A stretch of DNA of 64,000 nt from UBA6163 sp031411655 (GTDB lineage Bacteria; Planctomycetota; Planctomycetia; Pirellulales; Pirellulaceae), in the NCBI GenBank assembly GCA_031411655.1, contig JANOBM010000122.1:3665-67664 (forward strand), in the 5' to 3' direction. The position numbers and the translations under genes are program-made. This document shows, in pieces, positions 17,622-25,822 of the stretch. Below the pieces are notes generated by a model. The model ran no database searches. It was not told the origin of the DNA and saw only the letters and a list, made by a program, of their open reading frames with translations. Every line of letters starts with the position of its first letter. Position 1 is the stretch's first letter.

Positions 17622-18908
17622 CTACTTGGGAAGACGACCTGTTTCCACCACGGGAAAATCGCCCTTCAAGCCTTCGAACATGAAGGCGACCAAGTCTGCT
17701 TTTTCACCATCGGTGAGTTTTAGCGGTACCATTTTGTCGCTCAGCCATGGATTCTTATGGCCACCGATGTTGTACCATTCGATCACCTCTTCGAGCGTCT
17801 TCTGACTTCCATCATGCATGTACGGCGAAGACAGCGAAACGTTGCGCAACGTTGGAGTCTTGAAAGCACCACGATCCTTTTCAGCCTTCGTGATTTCATA
17901 ACGACCAAGATCCGGTGTTTTCGCTTCCATGCCAACGCCAAGATTGTGGTATTGCTCATCGGCGAAGTTCGCGCCCGCATGGCAGACCGCACAATTTGCT
18001 TTACCAGCGAAGAGCGTCATCCCACGTTGAGCCGCCTCGCTCATTGAGTTCGCCCTTGTTGCTGACTTCAATGCCTCAAACTGCTCATACAACTCAGGGT
18101 CGTCCGTCTTCAACGCATCCAAATCTTCCAGGTCAGCAGCAAACAGCTTCTTGAAATTTCGCAGTTCGTTTTCGTAATCGTAAGGAGCCGGTCCCGTCAC
18201 GATGACACGTTCAAAGGTTGCCAGCGCTTTACCCACATTCTCAATGGTGACCCCATCTTCAAAAATCGCATCGAACTGCTTTTTGTACCCCGCGATCGCC
18301 CCCAAGCTGGTCACGCAAGTCTCATGCGTATTACCCATTTCGATCGGATTTGCGATCGGACCCACGGCTTGGTCTTCAAGCGTTGAGGCTCGCCCATCCC
18401 AAAACTGCTCACGACTCAACAGTCGGTTGTAGCTTACCGGTGAATTCCGGCCGCCTTCTTTGCCTTGGATACCGACGCCAAATCTCGTATCTGCGCCGTA
18501 ACCATGAGCAGGGTCATGACATGAAGCACAACTAACCGAAGCGTCTGATGATAATCGGGTGTCGAAGTAGAGCTGACGTCCTAGTTCGATCTTTGCTCGC
18601 GTAATCACATTGCCTTCGGGTACAAACACGTTTGCCTTGCCTGCTTCTAGCCCCTTGGGCAACGTGAATTCAAGCGGTGCATGATTCGAGGCGTCCTTCA
18701 GCCAGGCATCCAGTTCAGCGTCCGTAAGTGGTCCTTTGCCAGGCAGCCCGCTCGTCAGGCTCGCATCGCCAAGCTCGACGACCGAGGGTACACCGGCAAC
18801 CCGGACCGGGGTCGCATCGGCGGCAAATAACGGCGAGTACGAAACGACACAAAACACAGCCGCGGGCAGGACACGGCAAGCAGCGATCCAACGAGTTCGA
18901 ATACTCAT
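17622..18908 (-). CDS. Di-haem cytochrome c peroxidase / MauG family protein
   Basis: A 428-residue exported protein with a signal peptide (cleavage likely after SPLFAADA) and two c-type haem motifs: CASCHDPAHGYG at residues 127-138 and CAVCHAGANF at about residue 306. Conserved LSRDASVS-like and PTLRNVSLSSPYMHDGS segments are typical of the CCP/MauG superfamily. Members reduce hydrogen peroxide or carry out protein-cofactor oxidation in the periplasm. No partner such as an amine dehydrogenase is adjacent, so the substrate is unknown. The gene stands alone, convergent with the efflux fragments. Confidence 0.9.
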   Translation of the reverse strand: MSIRTRWIAACRVLPAAVFCVVSYSPLFAADATPVRVAGVPSVVELGDASLTSGLPGKGPLTDAELDAWLKDASNHAPLEFTLPKGLEAGKANVFVPEGNVITRAKIELGRQLYFDTRLSSDASVSCASCHDPAHGYGADTRFGVGIQGKEGGRNSPVSYNRLLSREQFWDGRASTLEDQAVGPIANPIEMGNTHETCVTSLGAIAGYKKQFDAIFEDGVTIENVGKALATFERVIVTGPAPYDYENELRNFKKLFAADLEDLDALKTDDPELYEQFEALKSATRANSMSEAAQRGMTLFAGKANCAVCHAGANFADEQYHNLGVGMEAKTPDLGRYEITKAEKDRGAFKTPTLRNVSLSSPYMHDGSQKTLEEVIEWYNIGGHKNPWLSDKMVPLKLTDGEKADLVAFMFEGLKGDFPVVETGRLPK

Positions 18909-19017
18909 CGAGGAAGATCTCCATTCTAAAAGGTGTAGGGGGAGTTCGATTATAGTCGCGTTGAGAAGGGGAGGGGCGAAACCGAATCGATCTCCCGGCG
19001 GAAATGGAGCCTTCCTT

Positions 19018-20133
19018 CTATTTGGGGGAAGACCAACCGGCCAGCCACTTTGCGATCCGCCTACCCGTGATACTCAGTGGAATTGCGGTCAATTCGGCCG
19101 CTGAAACGATTTGGTAGTCGGTAGCAGCGAGCGAAATGCCTTCTGCTTCAACCGGGTCGGTTAGATGCACGTCAAGAGAGATGCGAAACCGAGTCACCGC
19201 ATGTTTTAATCCGATTAGTCGCTCATTGTGCGAAAGCTCGACACCCAATCGCCTCGATAAAGTCCTAGCGGCATCCGCAGGCTGGTGGGTTGTCTGATCT
19301 GTAACACGGGGAAAATCCCATAGTCCCGCCCACCGTTCACCTTTGGGAACGCGGCAGACGAGCCACCCATCTCGCCCTAAAACCGGCACGATAAATGCGA
19401 ATTCACGCCGATCTTCGTAAACCATTTTGGTAACTTTGCCCGGTATCGAGTCTTGCAGCCCCAAACGCTTGGCTTCACAGAGACTTGCTACAGGACACTT
19501 GTCGCAAGCAGGCGCAATCGGTTTGCATAAGAGTGCACCCAGTTCCATCGCCGCCTGATTGAAACGCCCCGTACCCGTGCGCGGCAACATCGCCTCGGCT
19601 ATTTTCCATAACTGCTCTACGCCTTCGCGACCTTTGACGTCCGACTGCATCGCAGTCCAGCGGCTAAAAACACGGACGGTATTGCCTTCGACAATCGGTA
19701 GCTTGGCGTCGGTCGAAATCGATAAGATTGCACCGGCGGTGTATCGCCCAATGCCAGGCAACGCCAGTACGCTCTTGAAATCCACTGGAAATACGCCATC
19801 GTGATTTTCAACGATCTGCATTGCCGCTTGATGCATCATGCGAGCGCGACGGTAATACCCTAGGCCCTCCCAAATCTTCATCAACTCACTCTCATCGGCG
19901 AGCGCGAGTGACTTTACGGTGGGAAACCGGGCGATAAATCGATTGAAGTAATCGACGACGGTGGCCACCTGGGTCTGCTGTAGCATGACCTCACTAACCC
20001 ACACGTGGTACGGTGTTGGGTTAGCGCGCCAGGGCAGGTCCCTCGCGTTTCGGCGGAACCAGGTTGCGAGCCTTTGCCTGACCGAAGCTCGCCATAGGGC
20101 GTGATCAATCACCGAATTACCGATGTCACTCAA
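19018..20133 (-). CDS. mutY: A/G-specific adenine glycosylase MutY, with Glu in place of the catalytic Asp
   Basis: MutY removes adenine mispaired with 8-oxoguanine. The 371-residue protein has the catalytic Glu in WVSEVMLQQTQV (E48), the helix-hairpin-helix LPGIGRYTAGAI, the [4Fe-4S] ligands C203-x6-C210-x2-C213-x5-C219 and a C-terminal NUDIX-like 8-oxoG-recognition domain (WAGLWDFPR). The segment that usually reads V-D-G-N-V, with the catalytic Asp (D138 in E. coli), is IVEGNTVRV here, so Glu149 takes the Asp position. Either this lineage uses Glu or activity is altered. The gene stands alone. Confidence 0.93.
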   Translation of the reverse strand: MSDIGNSVIDHALWRASVRQRLATWFRRNARDLPWRANPTPYHVWVSEVMLQQTQVATVVDYFNRFIARFPTVKSLALADESELMKIWEGLGYYRRARMMHQAAMQIVENHDGVFPVDFKSVLALPGIGRYTAGAILSISTDAKLPIVEGNTVRVFSRWTAMQSDVKGREGVEQLWKIAEAMLPRTGTGRFNQAAMELGALLCKPIAPACDKCPVASLCEAKRLGLQDSIPGKVTKMVYEDRREFAFIVPVLGRDGWLVCRVPKGERWAGLWDFPRVTDQTTHQPADAARTLSRRLGVELSHNERLIGLKHAVTRFRISLDVHLTDPVEAEGISLAATDYQIVSAAELTAIPLSITGRRIAKWLAGWSSPK

Positions 20134-20181
20134 TTGAAGTCCTACCGATTCTGCAATCTCGCCCCAACGATGGAGGCGCGT

Positions 20182-20226
20182 GACTCATTGCGTCAATACT
20201 CATTGCGTCAATACTCATAAGGTCAA
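20182..20226. repeat. 15-nt tandem repeat, three units
   Basis: Units at 20182-20196, 20197-20211 and 20212-20226 (consensus tactcattgcgtcaa) repeat directly, the first two differing at one base and the third at three or four. The last unit contains the stop codon of the following minus-strand gene. Confidence 0.85.
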
Positions 20227-21473
20227 TCGGTTCTCGACATTCGCATGAGGGTAACCTTAACCTTCTTGACCTCACCGCGACGATCGACGGTGATATCGAG
20301 CTCATCGCCAGCGAGATGATCCCCTACCGTCGCCTGCAGGTCCTCGAATCTTTGGATGTTCGTGTCGCCGATAGCAGTAACGATGTCTCCTGGCTGCAAG
20401 CCCGCGGCCTCAGCAGCGCCACCTTGGATAAGGCTTTCAATCTGACACGCTTGGGCAAAGCTATTGCATTTAACGCCTAAGAATCCGCCCTGCTTGGCCA
20501 CAATGCTCAAGCCTGGCATCGACTCGCGAAGACTCCTGATCGATTCTGCCGGAAGGTCAGTGCCCATCAGTACGAGTTGAACGCGGATCGGCAACTTCGA
20601 GATTCGCTCGGACTCTTTGGGGGTTAACGTAACGTATCGAAATTCTAACTCATCAACCCGAGGCATTTTCTCTAATACGCCCAGCACATCGCTTTCAAGT
20701 TTCGCTTCTCGGATCGCAAGCGTTCGCAGCATGGGTAGCTGCACAACAAAGCCGACTACCTCAGACGTCACCGCCTCTCCCTCGACGATCGCATAAGTCA
20801 CATCCGTAAGCCATTTCAACCAGTGCAGCGACTCCACATCGCCGTTCCATGATGAGTCGATCCAGACGACGTTGTCATTCACCGACCGTGCGTCAATCAC
20901 AAATTCGCGATAACCGAGTTTCAATCCAGCGGCGGAAAGTCGCCGAAATGCCTCCATTTCACGGGAGCGATGGATCTCGTCCATGGCAACCTTTGCACGC
21001 ATGGATGCGCTCCCGCTACCCGCTTCCAACAGTCGCGTCAGCGCACCAAACGCACCCATTTCGTCGTTTGGTTTTTGCTTCAATGCGAGTGTCTCCAACA
21101 GTGATACGGCTCGTTCAGTTACCTCCAACTGCCCTTGAGTAGCGATTTCCGCGAGCGGTTCGACGGCCGCGTCGCCGGCCTGGAGCAAACGCATGGATGC
21201 CGATTGACGCCTTAAGAATTGATCGCTCCCAAGCTGCTCCACCCAGTAGGAAACCGGTTTTGAATCAGTCGTTTTCGTTTCGTCCGAAGCGGTTCCGGCA
21301 GGATCGTCGACTCCCGGCGGCGGGGCACTGGGCAAGGAGGCATTTGGCAACTCGGCCTCGTCAGGCTCATCGCCGGTTGTATTTTCGATCGACAGCGTTA
21401 ATGCGACGAAAATGCCCAATACGCTTATCAGCGCGGAGCCGCTGCGATACCAAGGTGACAATGAAAATGGCAT
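20223..21473 (-). CDS. Secreted HEAT-like / PDZ domain protein
   Basis: A 416-residue protein with an N-terminal signal or anchor (SGSALISVLGIFVALTLS), an acidic/proline-rich linker, a helical section resembling HEAT repeats (about residues 80-170), a leucine-rich-repeat-like middle (LPMLRTLAIREAKLESDVLGV...VDELEFRYVTL) and a C-terminal PDZ domain (about 330-415: GFLGVK, GGAAEAAGLQPGDIVTAIGD). PDZ domains of this form bind peptides or sense C-termini in the envelope. The helical part resembles that of the protein at 22870-24261, the two genes flanking an orphan permease. The ATG at 21473 is preferred to a TTG at 21494. Function unknown. Confidence 0.8.
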   Translation of the reverse strand: MPFSLSPWYRSGSALISVLGIFVALTLSIENTTGDEPDEAELPNASLPSAPPPGVDDPAGTASDETKTTDSKPVSYWVEQLGSDQFLRRQSASMRLLQAGDAAVEPLAEIATQGQLEVTERAVSLLETLALKQKPNDEMGAFGALTRLLEAGSGSASMRAKVAMDEIHRSREMEAFRRLSAAGLKLGYREFVIDARSVNDNVVWIDSSWNGDVESLHWLKWLTDVTYAIVEGEAVTSEVVGFVVQLPMLRTLAIREAKLESDVLGVLEKMPRVDELEFRYVTLTPKESERISKLPIRVQLVLMGTDLPAESIRSLRESMPGLSIVAKQGGFLGVKCNSFAQACQIESLIQGGAAEAAGLQPGDIVTAIGDTNIQRFEDLQATVGDHLAGDELDITVDRRGEVKKVKVTLMRMSRTD

Positions 21474-21556
21474 GTTTCGACCAAGATGAAGCAATGAGGT
21501 GACGCTTTAACTTGCGCCTAGTGTAACGAGTTCTTACCTTTCGAGCGAAGAACCTG

Positions 21557-21580
21557 GCATGCAACGTCACCGTTGCATGC
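21557..21580 (-). terminator. 10-bp perfect hairpin downstream of the ABC permease gene
   Basis: GCATGCAACG and CGTTGCATGC form a perfect stem with a 4-nt loop. On the minus strand it lies about 120 nt after the permease stop and is followed by CAGGTTCTTCG. It may end permease transcription or protect the mRNA; there is no long U-tract. Confidence 0.5.
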
Positions 21581-21601
21581 TGGCAAGTCAATGTACGGGT
21601 C

Positions 21602-21661
21602 GCTGATCTCGTAGCCGCTGATCTCGTAGCCGCTGATCTCGTGGCCGCTGATCTCGTGGCC
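21602..21661. repeat. 15-nt tandem repeat, four units
   Basis: Four head-to-tail copies of gctgatctcgtRgcc (21602-21616, 21617-21631, 21632-21646, 21647-21661), differing only at the R position (A, A, G, G), fill the space between the permease gene and the PDZ gene. The sequence is unrelated to the 15-nt array at 20182. Confidence 0.9.
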
Positions 21662-21698
21662 GCCGGTCTATAGCTGCCGGCGTCCCGAACGAAACGGA

Positions 21699-22778
21699 CT
21701 AGCCGGCGGCGGCGTGACGTTGTCTCAAAGCATCGACAAAAACGGCGGTGATGATGATGACCCCCAACAAGACGTCTTGAACCTGGTTTTCCAACCCCAA
21801 CGCAGTGCTACCTTGGTTGATCACTGCAATGATTAATACACCGCACAAAGTGCCAAGTACCGACCCTCGTCCACCGCTCAGCGATCCTCCACCGATGACG
21901 ACCGCGGCAATGATTTGCAACTCCAAGCCCATTCCCGCGGTAGCATCGCCTTTACCCAATCGAGCAAGGTCCACGACACCTGCCAAACCGACAAACGCGC
22001 CAGCCAATGTGTAGATGGCGAGTTTTACTTTCGTAACGGCGATGCCACATAGTCGCGCCGTCGGCTCGCTCGATCCGATCGCAAAAACATAACGACCGAA
22101 AACGGTTCGATAAAGTACAACCGTGACGACGAGCGCCAACACAATCACCATCCACACGCCCCAGCCAAAGTTGGGCAGGATAGGCCATGCGATCCACATG
22201 GGGTCAGGAAACTGGGTCACCATCGATTCCAACCAAGGTGGTATCGAGCCATCGGGTGGGCGAATCGTGCCGCCATCCTCCGCGATCCATTTGCCGATGC
22301 CGAGAAAAACTGTCATCGTGCCAAGCGTAATGATAAACGGCACCAGGCGAAGGACACTTACTAGCGTCCCATTGACCAATCCACAGGCAGCTCCACAAAG
22401 CACCGACATCGCAATCGAAGGTATCATCCCCCAACCCGCTCGAAGACCGACCGCGGCGACACACCCGGACAACGCGGCAGCCGTGCCAACCGACAAATCG
22501 ATGCCACCTGAAATAATGATCATGGTCATGCCTAACGCCGCGATTGCGACTTTCACGCTCTGGACGCCGACCAATCGAGCCGATCCCACGCTATTAAAAT
22601 TCCCAACTCCTCCCTGATAGGCATCGGCAATCGAAAAAAAAGCGACGACGCACAACAAAGCGGCGAGGGGGCCGGCAAGGCCTGCAGCTTGCCGAAATAG
22701 ACGTGTCACCCGCTCGATCGGCGTAGGCGAATTGATTGGTTGCGAAGTCTTGTCGCGATCACTCGTTGCAGCGTTCAT
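21699..22778 (-). CDS. Sugar-type ABC transporter permease (RbsC family)
   Basis: A 359-residue polytopic membrane protein of the BPD_transp_2 family. It has many hydrophobic segments and the family stretches AALGMTMIIISGGIDLSVG, VPFIITLGTM and AAVVIGGGSLSGGRGSVLGT. Such permeases import ribose, xylose, autoinducer-2 or related small molecules together with an ATPase and a periplasmic binding protein. Neither partner is encoded nearby, so the gene is an orphan in this window and the substrate cannot be deduced. The ATG at 22778 is preferred to a TTG one codon earlier. Confidence 0.85.
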   Translation of the reverse strand: MNAATSDRDKTSQPINSPTPIERVTRLFRQAAGLAGPLAALLCVVAFFSIADAYQGGVGNFNSVGSARLVGVQSVKVAIAALGMTMIIISGGIDLSVGTAAALSGCVAAVGLRAGWGMIPSIAMSVLCGAACGLVNGTLVSVLRLVPFIITLGTMTVFLGIGKWIAEDGGTIRPPDGSIPPWLESMVTQFPDPMWIAWPILPNFGWGVWMVIVLALVVTVVLYRTVFGRYVFAIGSSEPTARLCGIAVTKVKLAIYTLAGAFVGLAGVVDLARLGKGDATAGMGLELQIIAAVVIGGGSLSGGRGSVLGTLCGVLIIAVINQGSTALGLENQVQDVLLGVIIITAVFVDALRQRHAAAG

Positions 22779-22869
22779 CAAAGGCCCATCGGGATGCGAA
22801 GTCGGTCAACGGAACGCGAGAAAGTGAAGAGACGCAAGGAAGAGTAGAAAAAGGCGACCCGATTACGAT

Positions 22870-24261
22870 TCAAAGGCGAGGCTGCCCCGGGATTACTTCG
22901 CCGCTGAGCCATTTTCGAACCTGGGCAATCGACTTCGCGCGAGCCTCTGTCGCGTCTGCTACGAAGCCGGCATTATCGATGATGAAACCGACCTTAGGAT
23001 GCAACTCGCCTTGCGTCATCCCAATCTCCTGAAGTGGTACATGATAAATCACCGCAATCGATGCCAATGCGACATCACCGAGCGTGACATCGAGTGGTTC
23101 GCCGTCGACGGTAATCGGCGCTCTTGTATTGGCGGGCCGCTTGTCCTCGATAAATTTTGCAAGCGATTCCGCATCTGCCTTGGTTCCGAACCGCGAGATC
23201 GCTTGCATCGCGGTCTGTAGCGTCTCCACATCGCTTGTTTCGCCAAGGGTGCGCACGCCTAACGTCGATGCCGCATCCAAGTCCCACTGCATGGAATAGT
23301 AAAGAACATCGCTGCGGTTTTCAATTCGACTCCGTTTGACCCACTGGTTCATCAGGCCGGATACAGGAATGCGAAGCAAGGCATCGCGACGGATTGTCTC
23401 CATGTGCTTTTGCATGACCGACACCAATGTCGCCTCGTAGCCACCGGAAATGGCAACTCCCGGATCCACCAGCGGAAGCAAAAGTGCAACTCCGTCCGCC
23501 AACGTTGGGAACTGGTGACGCTGAAACATGTTGGTTTGAATCTTAGTGGCCGCCTGATCGAGTGCAACGTTTCGGTCTCGAGTCGAGCCGTCGAGCGACG
23601 CAACCAGTTCGGGGTGGATTCGCAAGATCTGAACGAACAATTCGCGTATCGCTGGCGAGTCACCAAGGGTCGCCTGTACCGTCAGCCAACCCTCAAAGTC
23701 ACCACCAAAGTCTTTCCCAGCCAAAAACGCGGTGACTCGCGCTTCAAAGTTTCCGCTGGTCAAGCGGGCGAGGGTGGTCGAGGCTCGTAACATCAGTTCC
23801 GCATCGCCACCTTGCTCCATGGCGGCGCGTAGATACGGCACCATCGGCATGCCGATTCGCAAGATCTCGCCAGTCGCTTTTTCGCGCTGGGCAAAGGTCG
23901 CAGCACCGAGCTGAGAGACCAGTTCGACAGCTGCGGCATCGGCATCCGAAACGGTAGGAGTCTCATCCTGTGCGGATGGCTGGGTGTCAGAGGGGGGCAC
24001 GTCACCGGCCTCGGAAGCACCGGCCTCGGAAACACCGGCCTCGGAAACATCATCCTGGGTGATATCGGGCGTGGCAGCATCGGGCGTGGTTGCATCGGGT
24101 GGCTGACCAACCGCCAAACGCGGCGAGAGTGCCGTCGAAAGCGACAAGCCAAGCAAGAATGCAAGCCACGGCTTTGTCCTTGCCGCCTGCAACGAAAAAA
24201 CCGTTGGTCGTTCCACCGATTTGTAAGTCTTCACGAAACTCCCCCGAAGATCATTTCTCAT
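22870..24261 (-). CDS. Secreted HEAT-like repeat protein, unknown function
   Basis: A 463-residue protein with an N-terminal hydrophobic signal (WLAFLLGLSLSTALSP), then a low-complexity linker built from short repeats (PDATTPDAATPD and SEAG units). A helical domain with HEAT-like character follows, VELVSQLGAATFAQREKATG being close in style to the start of the helical domain of the PDZ protein at 20223. There is no enzyme motif. It lies upstream of the orphan ABC permease on the same strand (about 90 bp apart). An ATG at 24261 is chosen over a GTG at 24273. Confidence 0.7.
   Translation of the reverse strand: MRNDLRGSFVKTYKSVERPTVFSLQAARTKPWLAFLLGLSLSTALSPRLAVGQPPDATTPDAATPDITQDDVSEAGVSEAGASEAGDVPPSDTQPSAQDETPTVSDADAAAVELVSQLGAATFAQREKATGEILRIGMPMVPYLRAAMEQGGDAELMLRASTTLARLTSGNFEARVTAFLAGKDFGGDFEGWLTVQATLGDSPAIRELFVQILRIHPELVASLDGSTRDRNVALDQAATKIQTNMFQRHQFPTLADGVALLLPLVDPGVAISGGYEATLVSVMQKHMETIRRDALLRIPVSGLMNQWVKRSRIENRSDVLYYSMQWDLDAASTLGVRTLGETSDVETLQTAMQAISRFGTKADAESLAKFIEDKRPANTRAPITVDGEPLDVTLGDVALASIAVIYHVPLQEIGMTQGELHPKVGFIIDNAGFVADATEARAKSIAQVRKWLSGEVIPGQPRL
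24003..24093. repeat. Two adjoining 15-nt tandem arrays in coding sequence
   Basis: Three copies of caccggcctcggaaR (24003-24047) encode the SEAG(V/A) repeats, and two copies of tcgggcgtggYWgca (24064-24093) plus a partial third encode the PDAxT repeats of the secreted HEAT-like protein. Unit length equals five codons. Confidence 0.85.
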
Positions 24262-24538
24262 TTCGGTTGCCACCGAACCGACGCACAGCTATTCTAGCGT
24301 GAAGTTACAGGGATTTGCGGCCGCTTGCAGCCTCCAACTGCTAAAGAGCCTCCGACCCCGATCGGCCCACGTCGCTGCAATCGCTCGCGGATCATCCATT
24401 CCCCGGCGTTTGCCGCCGGATTTCTTGGGCTGGCATCGGATTCGTCGTGAAATCTGGGCGTTGCCACCATTCCCGTGAACTGCCACCCATCCTTCCTTCG
24501 ATTGATGGGCTGATCGATTCACCCAATTGTCCAAGGCA

Positions 24539-25822
24539 ATGTTGTTCATGGCAACGGATACCAAGCCCAACCAATCCACGCGAGACTCGTCAATCGAGAG
24601 CCTATCGATGGCGAACCATTCGGCTCCGAACATGCCTCCTCAGAGCATGTCGACGCAAGGTATGTCCACGCAGTCGGTTCATGCAGGCGAACTTCGGCAG
24701 AAAGCAGAAGGCGCGATTTCAACACCGATGTACTGCACGTCAACTTTCACCTTCGAATCGACCGATTCGCTGTTGCGTTTCGTCGAGGGTGAAGAGGAGC
24801 GTGAAGAGTATGGCCGTTATGGCAATCCGAACGAGCGCTCTGCAGAACGGAAACTCGCGGCGCTCGAAGGTGCGGAGACCGCAATCCTGTACAGCAGTGG
24901 CATGGCTGCGATCGTCGGCTTGCTCATGTCGAAGCTTTCATCCGGTGATGAGATCATTTTCTTTGATCAGTGTTATCACCGTAGTCGCGAGTTCTGTTCG
25001 AAGCACTTGGCTCGGTTTGGTGTGATTACCCATCAGGTCAAAACTGGTGATTTCGCGGCGATGGAGGCGAAGATCAACCCACGTACCAAGATGCTGGTCA
25101 GTGAATCCCCAACCAATCCCCATCTCACGGTCATCGACCTGGAGCAGTTTGTTGCAGTCGGTAAAGCCAACGGCGTGGAAACACTCATCGATGCGACGCT
25201 TGCGACTCCATTCAATCTACGACCGATCGAACACGGCGTTGACTATGTTTTACACAGTGCGACCAAGTACCTTGGTGGCCATAATGATTTACTAGCTGGT
25301 GTGATTTGCGGCTCAAGCGAACAACTTGAATCGGTGCGCAACTTGCGCGGCATCCTCGGTAGCGTCAACTCACCTCATAACCTTTACCTGCTTGAACGCG
25401 GTCTCAAAACGTTCTCGCTGCGGATGGAACGTCACAACCAAAACGGTATGCGCATCGCTGAGTTCCTTGAATCGCATCCGCGAGTCGAACGCGTCTATTA
25501 TCCTGGATTGCCATCGCATCCATCGCATTCTATCGCAGCGGCACAAATGAAAGGCTTTGGCGGCTTAATCACCTTCACCGTTCGCGATGCCGATTGGAAG
25601 GAAACATCCCGTGTGGTCGATGCGACGCGAATCGCGAGAATCGCCCCGAGTCTTGGCGGTGTCGAGTCGTTGATCGAACAACCGTTGGTGATGAGCTACT
25701 ATCACTGCACGCCGGAGGACCGTGTGCGGTACGGTATCAGCGACAACATGATCCGTTTGTCTTGTGGGATCGAAGATACTGCCGACCTCATCGCTGATCT
25801 TGATCGGGCCTTGTCCCAATGA
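24539..25822 (+). CDS. Cys/Met metabolism PLP-dependent enzyme (cystathionine synthase/lyase-like), first copy
   Basis: A fold-type I PLP enzyme of the trans-sulfuration family. Conserved points include the phosphate-cup region ALEGAETAILYSSGMAAI, an Asp in ETLIDATLATPFN, the Schiff-base Lys in HSATKYLGGHNDLLAG and IARIAPSLGGVESLIEQP. The N-terminus before MSTQSVHAGE is a Met/Ser-rich extension, so the start is uncertain (TTG 24527, ATG 24539, 24548 or 24608); conserved sequence begins near residue 38. Its stop overlaps the next paralogue by 4 nt (ATGA). Reactions in the family include cystathionine gamma-synthase, gamma-lyase and O-acetylhomoserine sulfhydrylase; I cannot choose. The aromatic residue usual near the catalytic site differs from that in copy 2, which suggests different substrates. 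Confidence 0.9.
   Translation: MLFMATDTKPNQSTRDSSIESLSMANHSAPNMPPQSMSTQGMSTQSVHAGELRQKAEGAISTPMYCTSTFTFESTDSLLRFVEGEEEREEYGRYGNPNERSAERKLAALEGAETAILYSSGMAAIVGLLMSKLSSGDEIIFFDQCYHRSREFCSKHLARFGVITHQVKTGDFAAMEAKINPRTKMLVSESPTNPHLTVIDLEQFVAVGKANGVETLIDATLATPFNLRPIEHGVDYVLHSATKYLGGHNDLLAGVICGSSEQLESVRNLRGILGSVNSPHNLYLLERGLKTFSLRMERHNQNGMRIAEFLESHPRVERVYYPGLPSHPSHSIAAAQMKGFGGLITFTVRDADWKETSRVVDATRIARIAPSLGGVESLIEQPLVMSYYHCTPEDRVRYGISDNMIRLSCGIEDTADLIADLDRALSQ

Noticed and set aside
24274..24538. SAM or cobalamin riboswitch before the trans-sulfuration genes
   Set aside because: I looked for the conserved cores of the common sulfur-metabolism riboswitches and saw none; the leader is only about 260 bp and shared with a divergent gene.
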